Below are positions 30,001-45,000 of a stretch of 64,000 nucleotides of DNA, in pieces; the first letter of the stretch is position 1, and every line of letters begins with the position of its first letter. Both the position numbers and the translations under genes were made by a program. The DNA is from an uncultured Gammaproteobacteria bacterium (GTDB lineage: Bacteria > Pseudomonadota > Gammaproteobacteria > Eutrophobiales > Eutrophobiaceae). The stretch is from the NCBI GenBank assembly GCA_958295485.1, contig OY282354.1:744001-808000 (forward strand), read 5' to 3'. The notes beneath the pieces are model-generated. The model saw only the letters and a list, made by a program, of their open reading frames with translations, did no database searches and was not told the origin of the DNA.

Positions 30001-33000
30001 CGGACTACACGGCGCTCCCCACCCCCACCGGGACGCTGACCTTCCCGGCGGGGACGACCACCCAGGAGATCGTGGTAACGGTGACGGGCGACACGCTGGA
30101 CGAGCCGAACGAAACCGTGATCGTGACCCTGAGCAACGCGACGAACGCGACCATCTCAACGGATACCGGCACGGGAACGATCACCGACAACGACGACGCC
30201 CCGACGCTGTCGATCAACTCGCCGACCGTGACCGAGGGCGACGACGGCGACACGCCGAACCTGACGTTCACGGTGACCTTGAGCGAGGAGAGCGGCCAGG
30301 AAGTGACGGTGGCCTACGCCGACGCCGTGGATGACTCGGACAACACGAACGACGGCACGGCCACGTCGGGGACGGACTACACGGCGATCACCGCCAGGAC
30401 GCTGACCTTCCCGGCGGGGACGACCACCCAGACCTTCGACGTAGCGGTGACCGGCGACACACTGGACGAGTCGAACGAGACCGTCGTGGTGACGTTGAGA
30501 TCCCCGACGAACGCAGCCATATCAAGTACGGCGGGTACCGGCACGGGGACGATCACGGACGACGACGCGGCGACGCTGTCGATCAACTCGCTGAGCGTGA
30601 CGGAGGGGAACGCCGGCGACACGCCGAACCTGACGTTCACGGTGACGTTGCGCCCGGCAAGCGACCAGCAGGTGACGGTGGCCTACGCCGACGCCAGTAC
30701 CGACAACGACCCCAACACCGTCTCCGGCACAGCCACGTCCGGGACCGACTACACGGCGATCACCGCCAAGACGCTGACCTTCCCGGCGGGGACGACCAGC
30801 CAGACCTTCGACGTAGCGGTGACCGGCGATACGACCGACGAGGCGAACGAGACGGTGGTGGTGACGTTGAGCAACCCGACGAACGCGGCCATATCAAGTA
30901 CGGAGGGTACCGGCACGGGAACGATCACGGACGACGACGCGCTGCCGACGCTGTCGATCGACTCGCCGAGCGAGACGGAGGGCGACGACGGCGACACGCC
31001 GAACCTGAAGTTCACGGTAACGTTGCGCCCGGCGAGCGGCAAGACGGTGACGGTGGCCTACGCGGACAACGCGACCGGCACAGCCACGTCCGGCGTCGAC
31101 TACGAGACCAACACTGGCGGGACGCTGACCTTCCCGGCGGGGACGACCAGCCAGACCTTCACGACCACCCGGACCTTCCCCGTGGTGGTGAAGGGCGACA
31201 CGACCGACGAGGACAACGAGACCGTCGTGATGACGTTGATCAGCCCGACGAACGCGACGATCGCGACGGGTATCGGCACGGGGACGATCATAGACGACGA
31301 CGGGCCGACGATATCGATCAACTCACCAAGCGTGAAGGAGGGCGACAGCGGCACGACGAACCTGATCTTCACGGTGACGTTGAGCGAGGCGAGCGTCCAG
31401 CAGGTGACGGTGGAATACGAGGACGCCGGGACCGGCACGGCCACGTCCGGCGACGACTACGAGGCGATCATCCCCGCCACGCTGACCTTCCCGGTGGGGA
31501 CGACCACCCGGACCTTCCCCGTGGTGGTGAAGGGCGATACGACCCTCGAGCCGGACGAGACCGTCGTGGTGACCCTGAGCAACCCGACGAACGGGACGAT
31601 CGCGACGGGTACCGGCACGGGGACGATCGAGGACGACGACAGGCCGGCCGTGTCGCTATCGCTGTCGCCGTCGTCGGTCTCGGAGAACGGCGGGGCGGCC
31701 ACAGTGACGGCGACGCTAAGCGAGGCTTCGACCGCGGCCACCACAATCACGGTGTCGGCGGCGGCGGGGCCGGACACGGACTCTTCCGACTTCACCCTGA
31801 GTTCGCCGAACACGCTAACGATCGCGGCGGGCGATACGACAAGTACCGGCACGGTGACGGTCACCGCCGTGGACAACGCCCTCGACGAACCGGACAAGAG
31901 CGTCACCGTGTCCGGTTCGGCGACGAACAGCGCGGGAGTGATGCAGCCCGCCGACCAGACGCTGACGATCACCGACGACGACGCCGCCCCGGAGCTATCG
32001 ATCAACTCGCCGACCGTGACCGAGGGGGACAGCGGCACGACGAACCTGACGTTCACGGTGACGTTGAGCGAGGAGAGCGGCCAGGAAGTGACGGTAAACT
32101 ACGCCGACGCCGTGAATGTCCAGGGCGTCACGAACGGCACGGCCACGTCGGGGACGGACTACGAGGCGATCACCCCCCGCACGCTGACCTTCGCGGCGGA
32201 GACGACCACCCCCCAGACCATCACCGTGGTAGTGACCGGCGACACGACCGAAGAGCCGAACGAGACCGTAATTGTGACCCTGAGCAACGCGACGAATGCG
32301 ACCATCTCAACGGCGAGCGGCACGGGGACGATCACGGACGACGACAGGCCGGCCGTGTCGCTATCGCTGTCGCCGTCGTCGGTCTCGGAGAACGCGGGCG
32401 TCTCTACGGTGACGGCAACGCTGGACCGGGCTTCGACCGCGCCCACCACGATCACGGTGTCGGCGGCTGCGGGGACGGACACGGACTCTTCCGACTTCAC
32501 CCTGAGCGCGGCGCGGACACTGACGATCGCGGCAGGCGCGACGACGAGTACCGGCACGGTGACGGTCACCGCCGTGAACAACACCCTCGACGAACCAGAC
32601 AAGAGCGTCATCGTGTCCGGCACGGTATCGCACAACGGAGTGGCGCCGCCCGCCGACGAGACACTGACAATCACCGACGACGACGCCACCCCGGAGCTAT
32701 CGATCGACTCGCCGAGCGTGACGGAAGGCGACAGCGGCACGACAAACCTGACGTTCACGGTGACGTTGAGCGCGGCGAGCAGCCAGGATGTGACGGTGGA
32801 CTACGCCGACGCCACGACCGGCACGGCCACGTCGGGGACGGACTACGAGGCGATCACCGGCAGGATGCTGACCTTCGCGGCGGGGACGACCACCCCCCAG
32901 ACCATCAACGTGCCGGTGACGGGTGACACCGACGTCGAGTCGGATGAGACCGTCGTAGTGACCCTGAGCGACGCGACGAACGCGACCATCTCGACGGCCA

Positions 33001-36000
33001 CCGGCACGGGGACGATCACGGACGACGACAGGCCGGCCGTGTCGCTGTCGCTGTCGTCGTCGTCGGTCTCGGAGAACGGCGGGGCGGCCACAGTGACGGC
33101 GACGCTGGACAAGGCTTCGACCGCGCCCACCACGATCACGGTGTCGGCGGCGGCGGGGACGGACACGGACTCTTCCGACTTCACCCTGAGTTCGCCGAAC
33201 ACGCTGACGATCGCGGCAGGCGCGACGACGAGTACCGGCACGGTGACGGTCACCGCCGTGGACAACGCCCTCGACGAACCGGACAAGAGCGTCACCGTGT
33301 CCGGCTCGGCCTCGAACAGCGCGGGAGTGATGCAGCCCTCCGATCAGACGCTGACGATCACCGACGACGACGCCGCCCCGGAGCTATCGATCAACTCGCC
33401 AAGCGTGACGGAGGGGAACGCCGGCGACACGCCGAACCTGACGTTCACGGTGACGTTGAGCGCGGAGAGCGGCCAACAGGTGACAGTGGACTGGGCGGAG
33501 GGGACCGGCGGCACCGCCACGTCCGGGACGGATTACACGGCCATCACCGGCGGGACGCTGACCTTCGCGGCGGGGACGACCACCCCCCAGACCATCAACG
33601 TGGCGGTGACGGGTGACACCGACGTCGAGTCGGATGAGACCGTCGTAGTGACCCTGAGCGACGCGGCGAATGCAACCATCTCGACCGCGACCGGCACGGG
33701 GACGATCACGGACGACGACAGGCCGGCCGTGTCGCTATCGCTGTCGTCGTCGTCGGTCTCGGAGAACGGCGGGGCGGCCACAGTGACGGCGACGCTGAAC
33801 AAGGTTTCGACCGCGGCCACCACGATCACGGTGACGGCGGCGGCGGGGACGGACACGGACTCTTCCGACTTCACCCTGAGTTCGCCGAACACGCTAACGA
33901 TCGCGGCGGGCGATACGACAAGTACCGGCACGGTGACGGTCACCGCCGTGGACAACGCCCTCGACGAACCGGACAAGAGCGTCACCGTGTCCGGCTCGGC
34001 CTCGAACAGCGCGGGAGTGATGCAGCCCTCCGATCAGACACTGACGATCACCGATGACGACGCCGCCCCGGAGCTATCGATCAACTCGCCAAGCGTGACA
34101 GAGGGGAACGCCGGCGACACGCCGAACCTGACGTTCACGGTGACGTTGAGCGCGGAGAGCGGCCAGCAGGTGACAGTGGACTGGGCGGAGGGGACCGGCG
34201 GCACCGCCACGTCCGGGACGGATTACACGGCCATCACCGGCGGGACGCTGACCTTCGCGGCGGGGACGACCACCCCCCAGACCATCAACGTGCCGGTGAC
34301 CGGCGACACGGACGTCGAGTCGGATGAGACCGTCGTAGTGACCCTGAGCGACGCGACGAACGCGACCATCTCGACGGCCACCGGCACGGGGACGATCACG
34401 GACGACGACAGGCCGGCCGTGTCGCTATCGCTGTCGTCGTCGTCGGTCTCGGAGAACGGCGGGGCGGCCACAGTGACGGCGACGCTGAACAAGGTTTCGA
34501 CCGCGGCCACCACGATCACGGTGACGGCGGCGGCGGGGACGGACACGGACTCTTCCGACTTCACCCTGAGCGCGGCGAACACGCTGACGATCGCGGCAGG
34601 CGCGACGACGAGTACCGGCACGGTGACGGTCACCGCCGTGGACAACGCCCTCGACGAACCGGACAAGAGCGTCACCGTGTCCGGCTCGGCCTCGAACAGC
34701 GCGGGAGTGATGCAGCCCTCCGATCAGACACTGACGATCACCGATGACGACGCCGCCCCGGAGCTATCGATCAACTCGCCAAGCGTGACGGAGGGGAACG
34801 CCGGCGACACGCCGAACCTGACGTTCACGGTGACGTTGAGCGCGGAGAGCGGCCAACAGGTGACAGTGGACTGGGCGGAGGGGACCGGCGGCACCGCCAC
34901 GTCCGGGACGGATTACACGGCCATCACCGGCGGGACGCTGACCTTCGCGGCGGGGACGACCACCCCCCAGACCATCAACGTGGCGGTGACGGGTGACACC
35001 GCCGTCGAGTCGGATGAGACCGTCGTAGTGACCCTGAGCGACGCGGCGAATGCAACCATCTCGACCGCGACCGGCACGGGGACGATCACGGACGACGACA
35101 GGCCGGCCGTGTCGCTATCGCTGTCGTCGTCGTCGGTCTCGGAGAACGGCGGGGCGGCCACAGTGACGGCGACGCTGAACAAGGTTTCGACCGCGGCCAC
35201 CACGATCACGGTGACGGCGGCGGCGGGGACGGACACGGACTCTTCCGACTTCACCCTGAGTTCGCCGAACACGATCACGATCGCGGCGGGCGATACGACA
35301 AGTACCGGCACGGTGACGGTCACCGCCGTGGACAACGCCCTCGACGAACCGGACAAGAGCGTCATCGTGTCCGGCTCGGCATCGAACAGCGCGGGAGTGA
35401 TGCAGCCCTCCGATCAGACGCTGACGATCACCGACGACGACGCCGCCCCGGAGCTATCGATCAACTCGCCAAGCGTGACGGAGGGGGACAGCGGCACGAC
35501 GAACCTGACGTTCAAGGTGACGTTGAGCGCGGCGAGCAGCCAGGAAGTGACGGTGGACTACGCCGACGCCACGACCGGCACGGCCATATCCGGCACGGAC
35601 TACGAGGCGATCACCGCCGGCACGCTGACCTTCGAGGCGGAGACGACCAACCTGACCCGGGACATCAACGTGGTGGTGACCGGCGACACGGACGACGAGG
35701 TGAACGAGACCGTGATCGTGACTCTGAGCAACGCGACGAATGCGACGATCTCAACGGCCACCGGCACGGGGACGATCACGGACGACGACGGCCCGATGCT
35801 GTCGATCAACTTGCCGACCGTGACGGAGGGCAACGACGGCGACACGACGAACCTGACGTTCACGGTGAGGTTGAGCGCGTCGAGCGGCCAGCAGGTGACG
35901 GTGGACTACGCTGACGCCGGTACCGGCACGGCCACGTCGGGGACGGACTACGAGGCGATCACCGCCGGCACGCTGACCTTCCCGGCGGGGACGACCAGCC

Positions 36001-39000
36001 AGACCTTCAGCATATCGGTGACGGGCGATACGCTGGACGAGGCGAACGAGGGGGTGATCGTGACGTGGAGCAACGCGACGAACGCGACGATCGTGACGAG
36101 CGCCGGGGACACCGGGGTCACCGTCAATAGCCTGATGCGTACGGGGAGGATCAGGGACGACGATGACGCGCCGACGCTGTCGATCAACTCGCCGAGCGTA
36201 ACGGAGGGGAACAGCGGTTCGAAGAACCTGACGTTCACGGTGACGTTGAGCGCGGCCAGCGGCCGGCAGGTGACGGTGGCCTACGCCGACGCCGGGACCG
36301 GCACGGCCACATCGGGGACGGACTACACGGCGATCACCGGCGGGACGCTGACCTTCACGGCGGGGACGACCAGCCAGACCTTTGACGTATCGGTGATGGG
36401 CGATACGAACGTCGAGCCGAATGAGACCGTCGTGGTGACCCTGAGCACGCCGACGAACGCGACGATCGCGACCGCGACCGGCACGGGGACGATCAACGAC
36501 GACGACGATGCGACGTTGTCGATCAACTCGCCGAGCGTGACGGAGGGTGACAGCGGCTCGAAGAACCTGACGTTCACGGTGACCTTGAGCGCGGCGAGCG
36601 GCCAGCAGGTGACGGTGGCCTACGCGGACGCCGGGACCGGCACGGCCACGTCCGGGACCGACTACACGGCGATCACCGGCGGCACGCTGACCTTCACGGC
36701 GGGGACGACCAGCCAGACCTTTAACGTGGCGGTGACGGGCGACGTCCTGGCCGAGGCGAACGAGACGGTGGTGGTGACTCTGAGCGCTCCGACGAACGCG
36801 ACGATCGCGACGGCGAGCGGGACGGGGACGATCATGGACAACGATGCGACGCCATCGATCACGTTGAAGTTGGATGAGAGCAGCGTGGCCGAGGGCGCCG
36901 GGGCGACCACGATCACGGTGACCGCCACGGTGGACGGCACGACCCGGTTCGCCGCGGCCACGACGGTGACCGTGAGCGTGGGGGATAGTAGCGACACGGC
37001 CACGTCGGGGACGGACTACACGGCGGTGTCGGACTTCGACATTACGATTGCGGCGGGGGCGGAGAGCAAGGACGGAACCTTCACGCTGACGCCGACAGAT
37101 GATGCGCTGGACGAGGCCGACGAGACGATCACGGTGAGCGGTGCCTCAGGCAGCCTGACGGTGAACTCGGCCACGCTCAGCCTGACGGACAACGACGGCG
37201 CGCCGACGCTGTCGATCAACTCACCGAGCGTGACCGAGGGTGACAGCGGCACGGCGACCCTGACGTTCACGGTGACGTTGAGCGCGGCGAGCGCCCAGCA
37301 GGTGACGGTGGCCTACGCCGACGCCGGGACCGGCACGGCCACGTCGGGGACGGACTACACGGCGATCACCGGCGGTACACTGACCTTCACGGCGGGGACG
37401 ACGAGCCAGACCTTCGACGTGTCAGTGACCGGCGACACGCTGGACGAAGCGAACGAGACGGTGATTGCGACGTTGAGCGGCGCGACGAACGCGACGATCT
37501 CGACGGCGAGCGGCACGGGGACGATCACGGATGACGACGATGCGCCGTCGCTGTCGATCAACTCACCGAGCGTGACGGAGGGGAACAGCGGCACGGCGAC
37601 CCTGACGTTCACGGTGACGTTGAGCGCGGCGAGCGGTCAGCAGGTGACGGTGGACTACGCCGACGCCGTGAATGACCTGAACGTCACGAACGGCACGGCC
37701 ACGTCCGGGACTGACTACACGGCGATCACCGCCGGGACGCTGACCTTCACGGCGGGGACGACGAGCCAGACCTTCGACGTGTCGGTGACGGGCGACACGA
37801 CCAATGAGGCGAATGAGACCGTGGTGGTAACCCTGAGCGGCGCGACAAACGCGACGCTCGCGACAGCGAGTGGCACGGGGACGATCACGGACGACGATGC
37901 GACGCCGACGCTGTCGATCAACTCGCCGAGCGTGACCGAGGGTGACAGCGGCACGGCGACCCTGACGTTCACAGTGACGCTGAGCGCGGCCAGCGGCCAG
38001 CAGGTGACGGTGGCTTACGCGGACGCCGGGACCGGCACCGCCACGTCCGGGACGGACTACACGGCGATCCCCGACGACCCGCCGCCGCTGACCTTCGCGG
38101 TGGGGGACACCAGCAAGACCATCACCGTGGCAGTGACGGGCGATACGTCGAACGAGTCGAACGAGACCGTGGTGGTAACCCTGAGCAACCCGACGAACGC
38201 GACGATCGCGACGGCGAGCGGCACGGGGACGATCACGGACGACGACGGCGCGCCGACGCTATCGATCAACTCACCGAGCGTGACCGAGGGTGACAGCGGC
38301 ACGACGAACCTGACGTTCACGGTGACGTTGAGCGCGGCGAGCGGCCAGCAGGTGACGGTGGCCTACGCCGACGCCGGGACCGGTACGGCCACGTCCGGCA
38401 CCGACTACACGGCGATCCCCGACGACCCGCCGCCGCTGACCTTCCCGGCGGGGACGACCAGCCAGACCTTCAACGTGGCGGTGACCGGCGATACGACCGA
38501 CGAGTTGAACGAGACCGTCGTGGTGACCCTGAGCAGCCCGACGAACGCGACGATCGCGACGGGTACCGGCACGGGGACGATCACGGACAACGACGGGCCG
38601 ACGGCATCAATCAACTCACCGAGCGTGACGGAAGGCGACAGCGGCTCGACGACTCTGACGTTCACGGTGACGTTGAGCGCGACGAGCGTCCAGCAGGTGA
38701 CGGTGGCCTACGCCGACGCCGGGACCGGCACGGCCACGTCGGGGACGGACTACACGGCCATCACGGGCGGGACGCTGACCTTCGCGGTGGGGACAACCAG
38801 CCAGACCTTCGACGTATCGGTGACGGGCGACACGACCGACGAGTTGAACGAGACCGTCGTGGTGACCCTGAGCAACCCGACGAACGCGACGATCGCGACG
38901 GGTACCGGCACGGGGACGATCACGGACGACGACGGGCCGACGCTGTCGGTTAACTCGCCGAGCGTGACGGAGGGGAATAGCGGTTCGACGAACCTGACGT

Positions 39001-42000
39001 TCACGGTGACGTTGAGCACGGCGAGCGGCCAGCAGGTGACGGTGGCCTACGCCGACGCCGGCACCGGCACGGCCACGTCCGGGACGGATTACACGGCGAT
39101 CACCGGCGGGACGCTGACCTTCACGGCGGGGACGACCAGCCAGACCTTCGACGTGTCGGTGACCGGCGATGCGCTGGACGAGTTGAACGAGACCGTCGTG
39201 GTGACCCTGAGCAACCCGACGAATGCAACCGTCTCAGCGACGGCAGGGACCGGCACGGGGACGATCACGGACGACGACGGCGCGCCGTCGCTGTCAATCA
39301 ACTCGCCGAGCGTGACCGAGGGGAACAGTGGTTCGACGACCCTGACGTTCACGGTGACGTTGAGCGCGGCGAGCGGCCAACAGGTGACGGTGGCCTACGC
39401 CGACGCCGGGACCGGCACGGCCACGTCGGGGACGGACTACACGGCGATCACCGGCGGGACGCTGACCTTCACGGCGGGGACGACCAGCCAGACCTTTGAC
39501 GTATCGGTGATGGGCGATACGAACGTCGAGCCGAATGAGACCGTCGTGGTGACCCTGAGCACGCCGACGAACGCGACGATCGCGACCGCGACCGGCACGG
39601 GGACGATCAACGACGACGACGATGCGACGGTGTCGATCGACTCGCCGAGCGTGACGGAGGGTGACAGCGGCTCGAAGAACCTGACGTTCACGGTGACCTT
39701 GAGCGCGGCGAGCGGCCAGCAGGTGACGGTGGCCTACGCGGACGCCGGGACCGGCACGGCCACGTCCGGCACGGACTACACAGCCATCACCGGCGGCACG
39801 CTGACCTTCACGGCGGGGACGACCAGCCAGACCTTTAACGTGGCGGTGACGGGCGACGTCCTGGCCGAGGCGAACGAGACGGTGGTGGTGACCCTGAGCG
39901 CTCCGACGAACGCGACGATCGCGACGGCGAGCGGGACGGGGACGATCATGGACAACGATGCGACGCCATCGATCACGTTGAAGTTGGATGAGAGCAGCGT
40001 GGCCGAGGGCGCCGGGGCGACCACGATCACGGTGACCGCCACGGTGGACGGCACGACCCGGTTCGCCGCGGCCACGACGGTGACCGTGAGCGTGGGGGAT
40101 AGTAGCGACACGGCCACGTCGGGGACGGACTACACGGCGGTGTCGGACTTCGACATTACGATTGCGGCGGGGGCGGAGAGCAAGGACGGAACCTTCACGC
40201 TGACGCCGACAGATGATGCGCTGGACGAGGCCGACGAGACGATCACGGTGAGCGGTGCCTCAGGCAGCCTGACGGTGAACTCGGCCACGCTCAGCCTGAC
40301 GGACAACGACGGCGCGCCGACGCTGTCGATCAACTCACCGAGCGTGACCGAGGGGAACAGTGGTTCGACGAACCTGACGTTCACGGTGACGCTGAGCGCG
40401 GCGAGCGCCCAGCAGGTGACGGTGGCCTACGCCGACGCCGGGACCGGCACGGCCACGTCGGGGACGGACTACACGGCGATCACCGGCGGTACACTGACCT
40501 TCACGGCGGGGACGACGAGCCAGACCTTCGACGTGTCAGTGACCGGCGACACGCTGGACGAAGCGAACGAGACGGTGATTGCGACGTTGAGCGGCGCGAC
40601 GAACGCGACGATCTCGACGGCGAGCGGCACGGGGACGATCACGGATGACGACGATGCGCCGTCGCTGTCGATCAACTCACCGAGCGTGACGGAGGGGAAC
40701 AGCGGCACGGCGACCCTGACGTTCACGGTGACGTTGAGCGCGGCAAGCGGCCGGCAGGTGACGGTGGACTACGCCGACGCCGTGAATGACCTGAACGTCA
40801 CGAACGGCACGGCCACGTCCGGGACTGACTACACGGCGATCACCGCCGGGACGCTGACCTTCACGGCGGGGACGACGAGCCAGACCTTCGACGTGTCGGT
40901 GACGGGCGACACGACCAATGAGGCGAATGAGACCGTGGTGGTAACCCTGAGCGGCGCGACAAACGCGACGCTCGCGACAGCGAGTGGCACGGGGACGATC
41001 ACGGACGACGATGCGACGCCGACGCTGTCGATCAACTCGCCGAGCGTGACCGAGGGTGACAGCGGCACGGCGACCCTGACGTTCACAGTGACGCTGAGCG
41101 CGGCCAGCGGCCAGCAGGTGACGGTGGCTTACGCGGACGCCGGGACCGGCACCGCCACGTCCGGGACCGACTACACGGCCATCACCGGCGGGACGCTGAC
41201 CTTCACGGCGGGGACGACCAGCCAGACCTTCGACGTAGCGGTGACGGGCGATACGACCGACGAGTTGAACGAGACCATCGTGGTGACCCTGAGCACGCCG
41301 ACGAACGCGGGCATATCCAGTACGGTGGGTACCGGCACGGGGACGATCACGGACGACGACGGCGCGCCGACGCTATCGATCAACTCACCGAGCGTGACCG
41401 AGGGTGACAGCGGCACGACGAACCTGACGTTCACGGTGACGTTGAGCGCGGAGAGCGGCCAGCAAGTGACGGTGGCCTACGCGGATGCCGTGGATGACCC
41501 GAACGTCACGAACGGCACGGCCACGCCCGGCACGGACTACACGGCCATCACCGGCGGGACGCTGACCTTCGCGGCGGGGACGACCAGCCTGACCCAGACC
41601 TTCACCGTAGCGGTGACGGGCGACACGACCGACGAGGTGAACGAGACCGTCGTGGTGACCCTGAGCAACCCGACGAATGCGACCATCTCAACGGCAACCG
41701 GCACGGGAACGATCACGGACGACGACGGGCCGACGCTGTCGATCAACTCACCGAGCGTGACGGAAGGCGACAGTGGCTCGAAGAACCTGACGTTCACGGC
41801 GACCTTGAGCGCGACGAGCGTCCAAGAAGTGACGGTGGACTACGCCGACGCCGGGACCGGCAACGCCACGTCCGGCACGGACTACACGGCCATCACCGGC
41901 GAGACGCTGACCTTTGCGGCGGGGACGACCAGCCAGACCTTCAACGTGGCGGTGACCGGCGACACGACCGACGAGTTGAACGAGACCGTCGTGGTGACCC

Positions 42001-45000
42001 TGAGCAACCCGACGAATGCGACCATCTCAACGGCCACCGGCACGGGGACGATCACGGACGACGACGGGCCGACGCTATCAATCAACTCACCAAGCGTGAC
42101 GGAAGGCGACAGTGGCTCGACGAACCTGACGTTCACGGTGACGTTGAGCGCGATGAGCGTCCAGGAGGTGACGGTGGACTACGCCGACGCCACGACCGGC
42201 ACGGCCATATCCGGCACGGACTACACGGCGATCACCGCCGCCACGCTGACCTTCGCGGCGGGGACGACCAGCCTGACCCAGACCTTCACCGTAGCGGTGA
42301 CGGGCGATACGACCGACGAGTTGAACGAGACCATCGTGGTGACCCTGAGCACGCCGACGAACGCGACCATCTCGACGGCGAGCGGCACGGGGACGATCAC
42401 GGACGACGACGGCGCGCCGACGCTGTCGATCAACTCACCGAGCGTGACCGAGGGGAACAGTGGTTCGACGAACCTGACGTTCACGGTGACGTTGAGCGCG
42501 GCGAGCGGCCAACAGGTGACGGTGGCCTACGCCGACGCCGGGACCGGCACGGCCACATCGGGGACGGACTACACGGCCATCACCGCCGGGACGCTGACCT
42601 TCACGGCGGGGACGACCAGCCAGACCTTCGACGTATCGGTGATGGGCGATACGAACGTCGAGCCGAATGAGACCGTCGTGGTGACCCTGAGCACGCCGAC
42701 GAACGCGACGATCGCGACCGCGACCGGCACGGGGACGATCAACGACGACGACGATGCGACGGTGTCGATCGACTCGCCGAGCGTGACGGAGGGTGACAGC
42801 GGCTCGAAGAACCTGACGTTCACGGTGACGTTGAGCGCGGCGAGCGGCCAGCAGGTGACAGTGGCCTACGCCGATGCCGGGACCGGCACGGCCACGTCGG
42901 GGACCGACTACACGGCGATCACCGCCGGGACACTGACCTTCACGGCGGGGACGACCAGTCAGACCTTCGACGTAGCAGTGACGGGCGACGTCCTGGCCGA
43001 GGCGAACGAGACGGTGGTGGTGACCCTGAGCGCTCCGACGAACGCGACGATCGCGACGGCGAGCGGGACGGGGACGATCATGGACAACGATGCGACGCCA
43101 TCGATCACGTTGAAGTTGGATGAGAGCAGCGTGGCCGAGGGCGCCGGGGCGACCACGATCACGGTGACCGCCACGGTGGACGGCACGACCCGGTTCGCCG
43201 CGGCCACGACGGTGACCGTGAGCGTGGGGGATAGTAGCGACACGGCCACGTCGGGGACGGACTACACGGCGGTGTCGGACTTCGACATTACGATTGCGGC
43301 GGGGGCGGAGAGCAAGGACGGAACCTTCACGCTGACGCCGACAGATGATGCGCTGGACGAGGCCGACGAGACAGTGACGGTGAGCGGCGTGGTGCCTGGC
43401 GTGGTGCCCAGCCTGACGGTGAATTCGGCCACGCTCAGCCTGACGGACAACGACGGCGCGCCGACGCTGTCGATCAACTCACCGAGCGTGACCGAGGGGA
43501 ACAGTGGTTCGACGAACCTGACGTTCACGGTGACGCTGAGCGCGGCGAGCGCCCAGCAGGTGACGGTGGCCTACGCCGACGCCGGGACCGGCACGGCCAC
43601 GTCGGGGACGGACTACACGGCGATCACCGGCGGTACACTGACCTTCACGGCGGGGACGACGAGCCAGACCTTCGACGTGTCAGTGACCGGCGACACGCTG
43701 GACGAAGCGAACGAGACGGTGATTGCGACGTTGAGCGGCGCGACGAACGCGACGATCTCGACGGCGAGCGGCACGGGGACGATCACGGATGACGACGATG
43801 CGCCGTCGCTGTCGATCAACTCACCGAGCGTGACGGAGGGGAACAGCGGCACGGCGACCCTGACGTTCACGGTGACGTTGAGCGCGGCGAGCGGTCAGCA
43901 GGTGACGGTGGACTACGCCGACGCCGTGAATGACCTGAACGTCACGAACGGCACGGCCACGTCCGGGACTGACTACACGGCGATCACCGCCGGGACGCTG
44001 ACCTTCACGGCGGGGACGACGAGCCAGACCTTCGACGTGTCGGTGACGGGCGACACGACCAATGAGGCGAATGAGACCGTGGTGGTAACCCTGAGCGGCG
44101 CGACAAACGCGACGCTCGCGACAGCGAGTGGCACGGGGACGATCACGGACGACGATGCGACGCCGACGCTGTCGATCAACTCGCCGAGCGTGACCGAGGG
44201 TGACAGCGGCACGGCGACCCTGACGTTCACAGTGACGCTGAGCGCGGCCAGCGGCCAGCAGGTGACGGTGGCTTACGCGGACGCCGGGACCGGCACCGCC
44301 ACGTCCGGGACGGACTACACGGCGATCCCCGACGACCCGCCGCCGCTGACCTTCGCGGTGGGGGACACCAGCAAGACCATCACCGTGGCAGTGACGGGCG
44401 ATACGTCGAACGAGTCGAACGAGACCGTGGTGGTAACCCTGAGCAACCCGACGAACGCGACGATCGCGACGGCGAGCGGCACGGGGACGATCACGGACGA
44501 CGACGGCGCGCCGACGCTATCGATCAACTCACCGAGCGTGACCGAGGGTGACAGCGGCACGACGAACCTGACGTTCACGGTGACGTTGAGCGCGGCGAGC
44601 GGCCAGCAGGTGACGGTGGCCTACGCCGACGCCGGGACCGGCACGGCCACGTCCGGCACCGACTACACGGCGATCCCCGACGACCCGCCGCCGCTGACCT
44701 TCCCGGCGGGGACGACCAGCCAGACCTTCAACGTGGCGGTGACCGGCGATACGACCGACGAGTTGAACGAGACCGTCGTGGTGACCCTGAGCAGCCCGAC
44801 GAACGCGACGATCGCGACGGGTACCGGCACGGGGACGATCACGGACAACGACGGGCCGACGGCATCAATCAACTCACCGAGCGTGACGGAGGGGAACAGC
44901 GGCTCGACGACTCTGACGTTCACGGTGACGTTGAGCGCGGCGAGCGGCCAGCAGGTGACGGTGGCCTACGCCGACGCCGGGACCGGTACGGCCATTTCCG